Below are positions 17,551 to 28,255 of a stretch of DNA of 64,000 nucleotides, piece by piece. Position 1 is the stretch's first letter; each line of letters starts with the position of its first letter. Below the pieces are notes generated by a model that searched no databases, had not been told where the DNA came from, and saw only the letters and a program-made list of their open reading frames with translations. Location: NCBI RefSeq assembly GCF_900184815.1, contig NZ_FXXQ01000012.1, forward strand, positions 1-64,000. The letters are read 5' to 3'. The DNA comes from Boseongicola aestuarii (lineage in GTDB: Bacteria > Pseudomonadota > Alphaproteobacteria > Rhodobacterales > Rhodobacteraceae). The position numbers were made by a program, and so were the translations under genes.

Positions 17551-18611
17551 CTCGCGTTCTGGTCATTGGCGGAGGGATGGCCGGGGCATCTGCTGCTGCG
17601 AAAATTTCATTGGACGCGCAAGTCACCCTTCTCGAAGCGGAGCCCGCACTTGGTTACCACGCAAGCGGGCGGTCCGCCGCGATGTTCGAAGAACATTACG
17701 GCACACCGACAACCTGTGAACTGAACCGCGCATCGCGCGCCGAACATGAGGCCCGCGGAGTTCTGAGCCCGCGGGGATTGATGCTTATTGGCAAGGACAG
17801 CGATCAGTTGCAGTTCGAAGCCGATTTGACGACGATGGGAATGGAGGAATGCGCGGTGGCAAATGCCTTTGTGCGGGTGCCGATCCTTAGCCCGGACGTC
17901 ACACGGGCGGCAATCCATGAAGACGCGCATGACATCGATACTGACAAGTTGCTGCAGGGTTTTGCGAGAGACGCGCGGGCGAACGGTGCGCAGGTCCTGA
18001 CGGGCCAGCGTGTCACGGGAATTTCCAGGGGCACGGTGTGGAAAGTGGCCACCGACAGCCGTGAATTCGAGGCCGATATCCTTGTGAACGCCGCAGGCGC
18101 CTGGGCTGACCAGATCGCTGAAATGGCCGGTGTTGCACCGATCGGACTTCAACCAAACCGCCGCTCGATGGCACGCCTGCCCGCGCCCGATGGGCATGAT
18201 GTTTCCAAGTGGCCGATGCTCTTTGGTCCGGGCGAGAGCTGGTACGCCAAGCCGGATGCCGGAGGTTGGATCGTGTCGCCGGGAGATGAGGACCCGATGG
18301 ATCCGATGGATGCCTGGCCAGATGACATGGTGCTGGCTGAGGGGCTGGATCGTTATCAGCAGTATGTCACAAGCCCGGTGACACGGCTTGAAACCTCATG
18401 GGCGGGACTTCGGACGTTTTCACCGGACCGCAGTCTGGTTATCGGGCATGACCCTGATACTGATGGGTTTTTCTGGTGTGCCGGGCAGGGTGGCTATGGC
18501 ATTCAAAGCTCACCCGCCGCGTCTTCTTGTCTGGCGGATTTGCTGGCAGGTCGTCGCCCAGTGCTGCGGTCAGAAACCGTGCAAGCCCTGAGCCCGTTGC
18601 GATTTCGCTGA
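17547..18611 (+). CDS. FAD-dependent oxidoreductase, D-arginine dehydrogenase-like
   Basis: A 354-aa DAO-fold flavoenzyme. The dinucleotide motif VIGGGMAGASAAAKIS (residues 6-21) is followed by GYHASGRSAAMFEEHYGTP, then DIDTDKLLQGFARDA, VNAAGAWADQIA, GLQPNRRSM, and the C-terminal FFWCAGQGGYGIQ. These blocks line up one after another with Pseudomonas D-arginine dehydrogenase (DauA), as I recall that sequence. The reaction is oxidative deamination of a D-amino acid or related amine to an imine, passing electrons to a quinone or oxygen. The exact substrate is not known. It is coupled to marR and ends 3 bp from the convergent Hint gene. Confidence 0.85.
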   Translation: MTRVLVIGGGMAGASAAAKISLDAQVTLLEAEPALGYHASGRSAAMFEEHYGTPTTCELNRASRAEHEARGVLSPRGLMLIGKDSDQLQFEADLTTMGMEECAVANAFVRVPILSPDVTRAAIHEDAHDIDTDKLLQGFARDARANGAQVLTGQRVTGISRGTVWKVATDSREFEADILVNAAGAWADQIAEMAGVAPIGLQPNRRSMARLPAPDGHDVSKWPMLFGPGESWYAKPDAGGWIVSPGDEDPMDPMDAWPDDMVLAEGLDRYQQYVTSPVTRLETSWAGLRTFSPDRSLVIGHDPDTDGFFWCAGQGGYGIQSSPAASSCLADLLAGRRPVLRSETVQALSPLRFR

Positions 18612-18614
18612 CGC

Positions 18615-19259
18615 TTAGGCGTAGTCAGGAATGTATGAGACTCGCTCGCGTATCTTGTAGCGTGGTGCCGGGTAGTCTTTGAATTTCGGACCCAGATCAG
18701 GAAAGAGTTTTCTCAGTTCCTCGCGCACGGTGCGGGGGGCTTCCTTAAGGCTTTCGGTCGTTGGCGAAAAGCTTTCAACCGGCAGGCCATTCGCGCAGAG
18801 CACCTGATGTTCGTCAAACACGACGTTGTAATAGGTCACTTCGTCGGGAGCGCGATCGACAAAGATGCTGTCATTCAGATCTGAAATATCTCGTGCAGGC
18901 ACAAGGCAAGCTACGTTGTCAGCCTCATCCTCCAGACGCCATCCGGGAATAAGCAGGCGATGCGCGGGCGCGACCGAAATATCGCGCTGTGGCATCATCG
19001 GACCGATTGCCCGGGTGCGCAAGAAAATGGGCGCCAGCGACGGATCAGCGGCAATTTCAGCAGCGGTCACCGTGCGGGTCCAGACCATCCGTACCGGCTG
19101 CAATCCATTGTCGCGCGTGACGACAAGATCCCCGACGCGCAGAAACTCGACACGCCTTGGGCCGCAGGGGGTGCGCAAGTTCGCACCGGCACAAAGCCCG
19201 GCGACACCGGTCTTGCTTACCTTTTCGGCCTTGGTGATTTTAGCAGCCATCGTCATCAA
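18615..19259 (-). CDS. Hint-domain protein (Hedgehog/intein fold)
   Basis: A 214-aa protein whose central part is a Hint domain of the Hint_2 type common in Rhodobacteraceae. The block starts GLCAGANLRTPCGPRRVEFL and continues through VGDLVVTRDNGLQPVRMVW, the ISVAPAHRLLIPG histidine block, and YYNVVFDEHQVLCANGLPVE near the C-terminus. The domain catalyses self-cleavage or splicing in other proteins. Here there is only a short N-terminal leader and no passenger domain or RTX repeats. Its role is unknown. It converges on the flavoprotein gene with a 3-bp gap; 200 bp separate its start from pyrF. Confidence 0.8.
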   Translation of the reverse strand: MMTMAAKITKAEKVSKTGVAGLCAGANLRTPCGPRRVEFLRVGDLVVTRDNGLQPVRMVWTRTVTAAEIAADPSLAPIFLRTRAIGPMMPQRDISVAPAHRLLIPGWRLEDEADNVACLVPARDISDLNDSIFVDRAPDEVTYYNVVFDEHQVLCANGLPVESFSPTTESLKEAPRTVREELRKLFPDLGPKFKDYPAPRYKIRERVSYIPDYA

Positions 19260-19459
19260 GACGTTCCTTCCGCAACGCAGATCCTCTTTCCCCCACCCAA
19301 GGGTTCAAATGTGACCAGATTAGGGACAGGTCATGTTGAATCCGGGATTGCTGTGAACAATAGCCTGTTATTTGTTTCGCAAACGTCAACAATAACGGAG
19401 GAGCGCGCGTATAGGCGTGAGATCGACATCAACAGTTCGCGCTGTCAGCGGGAATTGTG

Positions 19460-20188
19460 TCAGTGAAGTTTGTTCGGTCTCTGCGCTTGGGGCGACTGCA
19501 TTTCAGCCGTGATCGCCTCGGCTGCTGCTTTTGGGTCACCAGCCCGGTGAATGGGTCGGCCAACCACAACATGGTCAGCTCCCGCTGCAATTGCCTCGGC
19601 AGGGGTCATGACCCGCTTCTGGTCCCCAAGATCCGCCCCCGCCGGGCGCACGCCAGGCGTGACGATCAGGCGCCCCTCTGCCTGTGGCAAGGCGCGGATC
19701 AAGCCGGCTTCCTGTGGCGAAGCGATAACCCCGTGCGCTCCGGCTTCAAATGCACGTCCGGCGCGTTCCTGAACCAGATCCGGAATGCTTCCCGGGCGGA
19801 TCTGCGCCGCGTCAAGGTCACCGCGATCCAGCGAGGTCAAGACGGTCACGGCGAGGATTTTCAGATCACTTCCACCAGCCCCTTCACGCGCCGCTCTTAC
19901 AACGTGCGGATCACCATGCACTGTCAGGAAATCAAGGTCGAACTGCGCCAAACCCCGGACCGCGGCCTCAATCGTCGCACCTATGTCAAACAGCTTTAGG
20001 TCCATGAAAATCCGCTTGCCGTGCTCTTCCTTCAGCTCGACGGCAAGCGCCAGACCTCCTCCGGTCAGCATTCCCAGGCCGATCTTGTAAAAGGAAACTG
20101 AGTCCCCAAGCCTGGCGGTCAAATCCAGCCCTTCCAATGCGTTCGGGACATCAAGGGCAACAATCAAGCGGTCATCTGCGTTTGTCAT
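19460..20188 (-). CDS. pyrF: Orotidine 5'-phosphate decarboxylase
   Basis: This enzyme decarboxylates OMP to UMP, the last step of de novo pyrimidine synthesis. The active-site signature FMDLKLFDIGATIE (DxKxxD) is intact, along with LIVALDVP at the N-terminus and VTPGVRPAG and ADHVVVGRPI at the phosphate-binding loops. Start ATG 20188 gives 242 aa, the normal length; an upstream ATG at 20266 adds 26 unconserved residues. It is divergent from clpB. Confidence 0.96.
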   Translation of the reverse strand: MTNADDRLIVALDVPNALEGLDLTARLGDSVSFYKIGLGMLTGGGLALAVELKEEHGKRIFMDLKLFDIGATIEAAVRGLAQFDLDFLTVHGDPHVVRAAREGAGGSDLKILAVTVLTSLDRGDLDAAQIRPGSIPDLVQERAGRAFEAGAHGVIASPQEAGLIRALPQAEGRLIVTPGVRPAGADLGDQKRVMTPAEAIAAGADHVVVGRPIHRAGDPKAAAEAITAEMQSPQAQRPNKLH

Positions 20189-20252
20189 GGCTGCCGACCT
20201 AGCCTGCGACCGACGCAAGAGCAAGAGAATGTGCCTGCCATATGGCTTTGGC

Positions 20253-20282
20253 CTTGAGCCGCTCAAGTCGCGTTCCCATATA
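20253..20282 (+). promoter_or_regulatory. Probable RpoH (sigma-32) heat-shock promoter of clpB
   Basis: CTTG at 20253-20256 and CCCATATA from 20275 are separated by 18 nt, which fits the alphaproteobacterial sigma-32 consensus (CTTG, 17-18 nt, CYTAT-like). It lies about 72 bp before the clpB start codon, as expected for a chaperone gene. Confidence 0.6.
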
Positions 20283-20353
20283 GCGTTTGAGGCTCATCAA
20301 TAGCATGCCGCTTGCCGGGTGTTAAAATCAGAGCGCTTTTAAAGGAGAGACCC

Positions 20354-22966
<2,613 letters not shown>

Positions 22967-22973
22967 AGTCCCG

Positions 22974-23003
22974 AAAGGCCCCGCGCTATGCGGGGCCTTT
23001 TGT
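22974..23003 (+). terminator. Rho-independent terminator after clpB
   Basis: An 11-bp perfect stem (aaaggccccgc / gcggggccttt, 22974-22984 and 22990-23000) with a 5-nt loop runs into ttttgtt. It begins 7 nt after the clpB stop. Confidence 0.9.
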
Positions 23004-23063
23004 TCATGGGCGAGTTGAAAGGCCAAAGCCTGAATCCGCCCTTACCCACGGTGGAGGCTTCAC

Positions 23064-23933
23064 GTGACGGACGCAATACTGGCCTACGAACCCCAGATCA
23101 GGATCTCGGTGTTCATTGCAATTCTAGCGGTCATGGCGCTCTGGGAAGTCGCGGCACCGCGACGACGTGTCGAAATTCCCCGCCTTCTGCGTTGGTCAAA
23201 TAACCTTTCCCTCGTGGTCCTCGATGCGCTGATTGTCCGCCTGGTTTTTCCTGTGGTCGCCGTCGGATTGGCGCTGATCGTCTCGGGAAATGGCTGGGGT
23301 CTCTTCGCACTTGTGGACGTCCCGAACTGGCTCGCGATCGTGGTGACCATCCTGATCCTGGATCTGATAATCTATCTGCAGCACGTGGTCTTTCATGCCG
23401 TGCCAGCGCTGTGGCGACTGCACCGAATGCACCACGCCGATCTTGAATTCGACGTGACAACCGGGTTGCGATTTCACCCTGCTGAAATTCTCCTGTCCAT
23501 GGCAATCAAGCTGCTTGTAGTTCTGGCGCTTGGCCCCCCGGCCATCGCGGTCCTGATCTTCGAAGTCCTGCTGAACGGGTCTGCCATGTTCAACCACTCG
23601 AACATTCGGCTGCCTGCGCGTGTGGACGCGGTCTTGCGGTGGGTAATCGTGACCCCCGACATGCACCGTGTGCACCACTCGATCCACCCCTCCGAGACCA
23701 ACAGCAACTTCGGGTTCAACGTGCCGTGGTGGGATCGACTGCTAGGCACCTATAAGGCGCAACCGCGCGACGGTCATGAAGGCATGACCATCGGCATCGA
23801 GCAGTTCCGAAGTCGCCGCGAACTCTGGATCGACCGTATGCTGACCCAACCTCTCAAAGGTCCGGCAAGTGGATATCCGATAAACCGAACTGGCAAATCC
23901 GAAGTCAGCGACCAAGTGCCGCCTGAAAACTGA
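23064..23933 (+). CDS. Sterol desaturase / fatty acid hydroxylase family protein
   Basis: A 289-aa membrane di-iron enzyme. The start is GTG 23064 with GGTGGAGG upstream. Three or four hydrophobic segments precede the histidine clusters: HVVFH (HX3H), HRMHH (HX2HH), and near the C-terminus HRVHHS (HX2HH), followed by NFGFNVPWWDRLLGTY. These ligate a non-haem di-iron centre that hydroxylates or desaturates lipid chains. The substrate is unknown; ornithine-lipid, carotenoid and sterol-like targets occur in this family. It stands alone between the clpB terminator and the convergent Ldh_2 gene. Confidence 0.88.
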   Translation: MTDAILAYEPQIRISVFIAILAVMALWEVAAPRRRVEIPRLLRWSNNLSLVVLDALIVRLVFPVVAVGLALIVSGNGWGLFALVDVPNWLAIVVTILILDLIIYLQHVVFHAVPALWRLHRMHHADLEFDVTTGLRFHPAEILLSMAIKLLVVLALGPPAIAVLIFEVLLNGSAMFNHSNIRLPARVDAVLRWVIVTPDMHRVHHSIHPSETNSNFGFNVPWWDRLLGTYKAQPRDGHEGMTIGIEQFRSRRELWIDRMLTQPLKGPASGYPINRTGKSEVSDQVPPEN

Positions 23934-23954
23934 AGGCCCCTGACAAGCGGTCTG

Positions 23955-24929
23955 TCACGTCAAGCCTTCGCACGCCACCCAAAGCGCCTCGGGCACAGTG
24001 ACTGTCTCCATCGGAACACGCCCAAATCCCGGCAATCGGCCGCGCCCATCCGCCTCAACACCTGCAATTAGCCCGGCCAAACGTTCGCCGAACTGGGGTG
24101 ACGTTCCGGGATCGATCAGAATGAACACCTGCCCCAGATCGTGCGGCTCGCCTTCCGGTGCCTTCAACGGCTTCACGTCCTGAGACAAGCGTCCCCCCGT
24201 CAGACCTGCCGCCAAAATCTCGACCATAGCACCAATGCCCCAGCCCTTGGCGCCACCAGTGGACAACAAAGACCCCTTAAGCGCCGCCTCGGGGTCGGTT
24301 GTCGGATTGCCATCGGCATCCACAGCCCATCCCTCGGGAATTGGCTCGCCCGCTTCTTTAGCCATGTTCACAGCCCCAAGCGTGACAACAGTCGTCGCCT
24401 GATCAAACGCAAATGCGACACCGCCTGCGCCGTCCGGCACAGCAAAGGCTATCGGGTTCGTTCCAATCACCCGTTTTGACCCACCAAAGGGTGCCACAAT
24501 CGGGCTGGCGTTGGTCACACCCAAAGCGATCAGCCCAGCCGCCGCCCCACGTTCTGTGAACCACCCCAAAGCGGTGCAGGTGTGCGCTCTGCCGATATAC
24601 ACTGAAACGATTCCCGTTTCGCGCGCAACTGTGACGGCCTGATCGAACGCCGCATCAAAAGCCACCTGCGCAAACCCATCGTCTGCGTACACCTTCAAAA
24701 CCGAAGCGCGAACCGCCTCGACCGAGGGCGTCGCCCTGCGATTGATCCGCCCGGTCGCAAGCTGACGACAATAGCTCTCCAGATAATACAACCCGCAGAT
24801 GCGATTGCTCCGAGCTTCGGCCCAGGCAATGGCATCCGCCATGATCCCCGCAGCATTCTCATTCGCACCATGCCGCAGCAAAGCGTCCTTCGAGACGCGC
24901 TCAATCTCACGAATGGAAACGTCGGGCAT
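23955..24929 (-). CDS. Ldh_2-family NAD(P)-dependent 2-hydroxyacid dehydrogenase
   Basis: A 324-aa member of the malate/L-lactate/ureidoglycolate dehydrogenase family (not the classical LDH fold). Characteristic stretches are NAAGIMADAIAWAEARSNRICG near the N-terminus, GRAHTCTALGWFTERGAAAGL, and GGSKRVIGTNPIAFAVP. I chose ATG 24929 (MPDVSIREIERVS) because GAGAGGA lies about 9 nt upstream. The gene follows bhcR by 65 bp on the same strand, so it is probably co-transcribed with it and linked to glyoxylate metabolism. Substrate options in the family include malate, sulfolactate, ureidoglycolate and cyclic imino acids; none can be chosen from sequence alone. Confidence 0.88.
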   Translation of the reverse strand: MPDVSIREIERVSKDALLRHGANENAAGIMADAIAWAEARSNRICGLYYLESYCRQLATGRINRRATPSVEAVRASVLKVYADDGFAQVAFDAAFDQAVTVARETGIVSVYIGRAHTCTALGWFTERGAAAGLIALGVTNASPIVAPFGGSKRVIGTNPIAFAVPDGAGGVAFAFDQATTVVTLGAVNMAKEAGEPIPEGWAVDADGNPTTDPEAALKGSLLSTGGAKGWGIGAMVEILAAGLTGGRLSQDVKPLKAPEGEPHDLGQVFILIDPGTSPQFGERLAGLIAGVEADGRGRLPGFGRVPMETVTVPEALWVACEGLT

Positions 24930-24994
24930 GGGGCAGGGTCCTCTCATTTGACCCGTCCAACCTAGTCACCCCAGCGCGCCCCGCAACCGACTAA

Positions 24995-25822
24995 TCACCC
25001 CCGCCGGGAAGGCATCACGCCACCGCTGCGTTCGGTAATCTGCGCTGCCGCATGCGCAACCGATGCCCCAAACTCGGAAATTCGCGACGGATCAAACCGA
25101 ATGCTCGGCCCCGAGATCGACACGCCCGCACAGGGCTTGCCGTACTCATCGAAAATCGCACTGCCGATACAGGACATCCCGTCGTGGCGTTCTTCCTTGT
25201 CAAAGGACCAGCCGCGTGCGCGGATCGTCGAAAGATCCTCAAACAGATCCGTGGGGCTAGTGTGCGTGTTCGCAGTGAACCTTTCTAATCCCGCGCGCGT
25301 CAAAAGTTGTCGCACCTGGTCTTCGGGCAGCGCCGCAAGGATTGCCTTGCCCGTTCCGGATGCATGCATCGCTGTCCGCGTGCTTGGCGGGAAAAACGCC
25401 CGGATCGGATTGTGCGTCTCGATCTGCCCGATGAACACAACCTCGGCCCCCTGCGGAACCGCGAGGTTCGCCGTCTCGCCTGTCTGTTCCATCAAAAGCT
25501 GCATCACAGGTCGCCCGATTTCGGCCAGATCGCGCCGCTTCAGAAATGCGGACCCCGTGCGAAAGGCCTCGATCCCGATCAGCCAGTCCTGACGCTCTTC
25601 ATCAAAGGTCACAAACCCACGCTTCTGGAGTGTCGTCAGAATCCGATGCGTCGTCGCTGTCGGCACCCCGACTGCCAGCGAAAGATCCGTCAGTGTCATC
25701 CGATCCGCGCGCGCAATCGCGCTCAGAACCCCCAAAGCCCGGTCCAGGGATTGAAGCGTCCCGGCACTGCTTTCCGAGAACTGAGACTTTGGCCGTCCGC
25801 GCTGGCGCTTTGCTTGCTGCAT
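24995..25822 (-). CDS. bhcR: IclR-family regulator of the beta-hydroxyaspartate cycle
   Basis: A 275-aa IclR regulator, divergent from bhcA. The N-terminal winged helix (SLDRALGVLSAIARADRMTL, VPTATTHRILTTLQKRGFV) is followed by the ligand-binding domain with HASGTGKAILAALPED and the conserved GMSCIGSAIFDE. In Paracoccus denitrificans the IclR protein in this position, BhcR, controls bhcABCD and responds to glyoxylate. Start ATG 25822 has AAGGA 8 nt upstream; an earlier ATG at 25855 has no ribosome site. Identification as bhcR rests mainly on the conserved gene order. Confidence 0.93.
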   Translation of the reverse strand: MQQAKRQRGRPKSQFSESSAGTLQSLDRALGVLSAIARADRMTLTDLSLAVGVPTATTHRILTTLQKRGFVTFDEERQDWLIGIEAFRTGSAFLKRRDLAEIGRPVMQLLMEQTGETANLAVPQGAEVVFIGQIETHNPIRAFFPPSTRTAMHASGTGKAILAALPEDQVRQLLTRAGLERFTANTHTSPTDLFEDLSTIRARGWSFDKEERHDGMSCIGSAIFDEYGKPCAGVSISGPSIRFDPSRISEFGASVAHAAAQITERSGGVMPSRRG

Positions 25823-25868
25823 GGTCCGAATCCTTGATGGCGATATCTGGAGCATAGTCTGATTAAAC

Positions 25869-25883
25869 TGAAAATAATTTTCA
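25869..25883. promoter_or_regulatory. Palindrome in the bhcR-bhcA divergent promoter, bhcR-proximal
   Basis: TGAAAATAATTTTCA is a perfect inverted repeat around a single central base, 46 bp upstream of the bhcR start. It shares the GAAAA/TTTTC half-sites of the second palindrome at 25960-25971. A BhcR operator is the simplest reading. Confidence 0.5.
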
Positions 25884-25959
25884 ATACTAAAAAATAGACG
25901 GAAAATGAAAAATTAAAAATTAATAAAGTCAGTATGATAGGCAATTAGTTATTTAAACG

Positions 25960-25971
25960 GAAAACGTTTTC
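25960..25971. promoter_or_regulatory. Palindrome in the bhcR-bhcA divergent promoter, bhcA-proximal
   Basis: GAAAACGTTTTC is a perfect 12-bp palindrome 62 bp before the bhcA start. The intergenic region (25823-26033) is strikingly AT-rich against GC-rich flanks, which fits a regulated promoter. The two palindromes are about 90 bp apart centre to centre. Confidence 0.5.
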
Positions 25972-26033
25972 AAGAAAATTGCACTAACTCAAATAGATGG
26001 TATGTTGGCTCAAGCAAATCGGAGAATCGAACG

Positions 26034-27224
26034 ATGTCAGACCAGAACCCAGTCTTCATTCCAGGCCCAACAAACATTCCTGATCGCTTGTTGTCGGCCA
26101 TGCATGTGCAAACGCGCGACCACCGAGCGCCGGATTTTGTCGAGACATTCGCGCCCGTTCTTGAAGACACCAAAAAAGTCTTCGCCACGACCACCGGCAA
26201 AGTCATTACGTTCCCATCCAGCGGTACCGGCGGCTGGGAAGCAGCCGTCACCAACACACTCAGCCCTGGCGACAAGGTTCTTGTTGCACGCTACGGCATG
26301 TTCAGCCACCGCTGGATCGATCTTTGCCAGCGGCACGGTCTCGACGTGCAGATCATTGAATGCCCATGGGGCAGCGGTGCGCCTGTCGACCGGTTCGAGT
26401 CAGCCCTTGCGGCTGACACCGGCCACGAGATCAAAGCCGTTCTTGTCACCCACAACGAAACCGCAACCGGGGTTAAGTCCGACATCGCCGGTGTGCGTAG
26501 CGCAATGAACGCCGCAAGCCACCCCGCACTTCTCATGGTCGACTGCGTGAGCTCGCTGGCATCGATGGATTTCCAAATGGACACTTGGCAAGTCGACATT
26601 GCTGTGTCCGGCTCGCAAAAGGGTTTCATGCTGGCCACCGGCATGGCGATCCTCTGCGTCAGCCCAAAGGCACTGGCCGCCATGGAGACAGCCAAACTGC
26701 CGCGCATCTTCTTCGACTTCCGCGACATGATGAAAGCAAACGCCTCTGGCGGTTTCCCCTATACGCCACCGCTGCAACTGATCTACGGCATGCGCGAGAG
26801 CCTGAAGATGCTGTTCGAGGAGGGTCTCGACAACGTCTACGCCCGCCACTTCCGCCTCGCCGAAGGCGTGCGCCGTGCCGTTGATGCATGGGGCCTCAAG
26901 CTGGTCGCCCAATCGCCTGACCTGTATTCCGACACCGTCAGCGCGATCTACGTGCCCGAGGGTTTCGACAGCAACGCGCTCACCGCTCATGCTTTCGACG
27001 CGTATGGCGTGTCCTTCGGCATCGGCCTTGGCGAGATGAACGGTAAAGCCTTCCGCATCGGCCACCTCGGCAGTTTGACCGACGTCATGGTTCTTTCCGG
27101 TCTGGCAACGATTGAAATGGCGATGGCCGACCTAGATTACCCGGTGAAGCTGGGAAGCGGCGTCGCTGCCGCGCAGGAGTACTTCCGTACTTCCCGCGCC
27201 CCTGCCGCCAAAGCCGCAGCATAA
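26034..27224 (+). CDS. bhcA: Aspartate-glyoxylate aminotransferase of the BHA cycle
   Basis: A 396-aa class V PLP aminotransferase. It transfers the amino group of aspartate to glyoxylate, releasing oxaloacetate and regenerating glycine for BhcC. GPTNIPDRLLSAM at the N-terminus, SSGTGGWEAA (PLP phosphate), VDCVSSLAS and the PLP lysine K196 in SGSQKGFM are intact. In isolation it would be called serine-glyoxylate aminotransferase; its position as first gene of bhcABCD decides the name. AATCGGAG-like sequence lies upstream, and bhcB follows after 12 nt. Confidence 0.95.
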   Translation: MSDQNPVFIPGPTNIPDRLLSAMHVQTRDHRAPDFVETFAPVLEDTKKVFATTTGKVITFPSSGTGGWEAAVTNTLSPGDKVLVARYGMFSHRWIDLCQRHGLDVQIIECPWGSGAPVDRFESALAADTGHEIKAVLVTHNETATGVKSDIAGVRSAMNAASHPALLMVDCVSSLASMDFQMDTWQVDIAVSGSQKGFMLATGMAILCVSPKALAAMETAKLPRIFFDFRDMMKANASGGFPYTPPLQLIYGMRESLKMLFEEGLDNVYARHFRLAEGVRRAVDAWGLKLVAQSPDLYSDTVSAIYVPEGFDSNALTAHAFDAYGVSFGIGLGEMNGKAFRIGHLGSLTDVMVLSGLATIEMAMADLDYPVKLGSGVAAAQEYFRTSRAPAAKAAA

Positions 27225-27236
27225 AGGACAAGACAC

Positions 27237-28205
27237 ATGCTGGATTACACCACAGCCGAGGGCCTGACGATTGAGCACATGCGCGAGGCGCACGAGCGGA
27301 TCAAACCCTACATCAACCGCACGCCGGTTCTGCGATCGCAGTATCTGAACGATCTCACCGGGGCCGACATTTACTTCAAGTGCGAGAACTTTCAGGAAGC
27401 TGGCGCCTTCAAGGTGCGCGGTGCCTGCAACGCGGTTTTCGGGCTGACGGATGAACAAGCCAGGAACGGCGTCTGCACGCACTCCTCCGGCAACCACGCT
27501 CTGTCGCTCAGCTATGCGGCCGGTCGTCGAGGCATTCCGTGCAACGTTGTCATGCCGCGCACGGCTCCGCAGGCCAAGAAAGACGCTGTGAAACGCTACG
27601 GCGGCACGATTACCGAATGCGAACCGTCCACAACCTCGCGTGAAGCCTCCTTCGCCGAGGTCCAGGCCCGCACCGGCGGCGAATTCGTCCACCCCTACAA
27701 CGACCCCCGAGTCATCGCTGGTCAGGCGACCTGTTCGGCGGAGCTTCTTGAACAAGTCGACGGCCCGCTTGACGCCGTGGTCGCCCCCATCGGTGGCGGC
27801 GGCATGATCTCGGGCACTTGCCTGACGATCTCGAACCTCGCCCCGAACACCAAGATATACGCGGCGGAACCCGAGCAGGCCGATGACGCTTACCGCTCCT
27901 TCAAAGCGGGTCACATCATCGCCGACGACGCGCCCGAGACGATTGCCGACGGTCTCAAGGTGCCGCTGAAGGAAAACACCTGGCACTTCGTGTCGCACTT
28001 CGTGACCGACATCCACACTGCGTCCGAACAAGAAATCATCGACGCGATGAAGATCACGTGGAAATACCTGCGCATCGTCATGGAGCCAAGTTGCGCCCCG
28101 CCATTGGCGACGATCCTGAAGAACCCCGAGGTTTTCAAAGGCAAGCGCGTCGGCGTCATCGTCACGGGCGGCAACGTCGATCTCGACAAGTTGCCGTGGC
28201 TCTGA
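27237..28205 (+). CDS. bhcB: Beta-hydroxyaspartate dehydratase
   Basis: A 322-aa fold-type II PLP enzyme. It removes water from (2R,3S)-beta-hydroxyaspartate to give iminosuccinate. The PLP lysine is K59 (NFQEAGAFKVRG), with the substrate loop SSGNHALSLS and the phosphate loop PIGGGGMISG. Alone it would be called threonine dehydratase or serine racemase; there is no ACT regulatory domain. AAAGGA lies before the start. It is followed by bhcC after 50 bp. Confidence 0.95.
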   Translation: MLDYTTAEGLTIEHMREAHERIKPYINRTPVLRSQYLNDLTGADIYFKCENFQEAGAFKVRGACNAVFGLTDEQARNGVCTHSSGNHALSLSYAAGRRGIPCNVVMPRTAPQAKKDAVKRYGGTITECEPSTTSREASFAEVQARTGGEFVHPYNDPRVIAGQATCSAELLEQVDGPLDAVVAPIGGGGMISGTCLTISNLAPNTKIYAAEPEQADDAYRSFKAGHIIADDAPETIADGLKVPLKENTWHFVSHFVTDIHTASEQEIIDAMKITWKYLRIVMEPSCAPPLATILKNPEVFKGKRVGVIVTGGNVDLDKLPWL

Positions 28206-28255
28206 GCCCCGAAATTAGAACAAACGAACAAGACAGCCCCTAAAGGAGCAACGAT

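Noticed and set aside
18615-19259. Hint gene as an intein or remnant invading pyrF
   Set aside because: pyrF is intact with normal length, and the two genes are 200 bp apart. The Hint gene is an independent frame.
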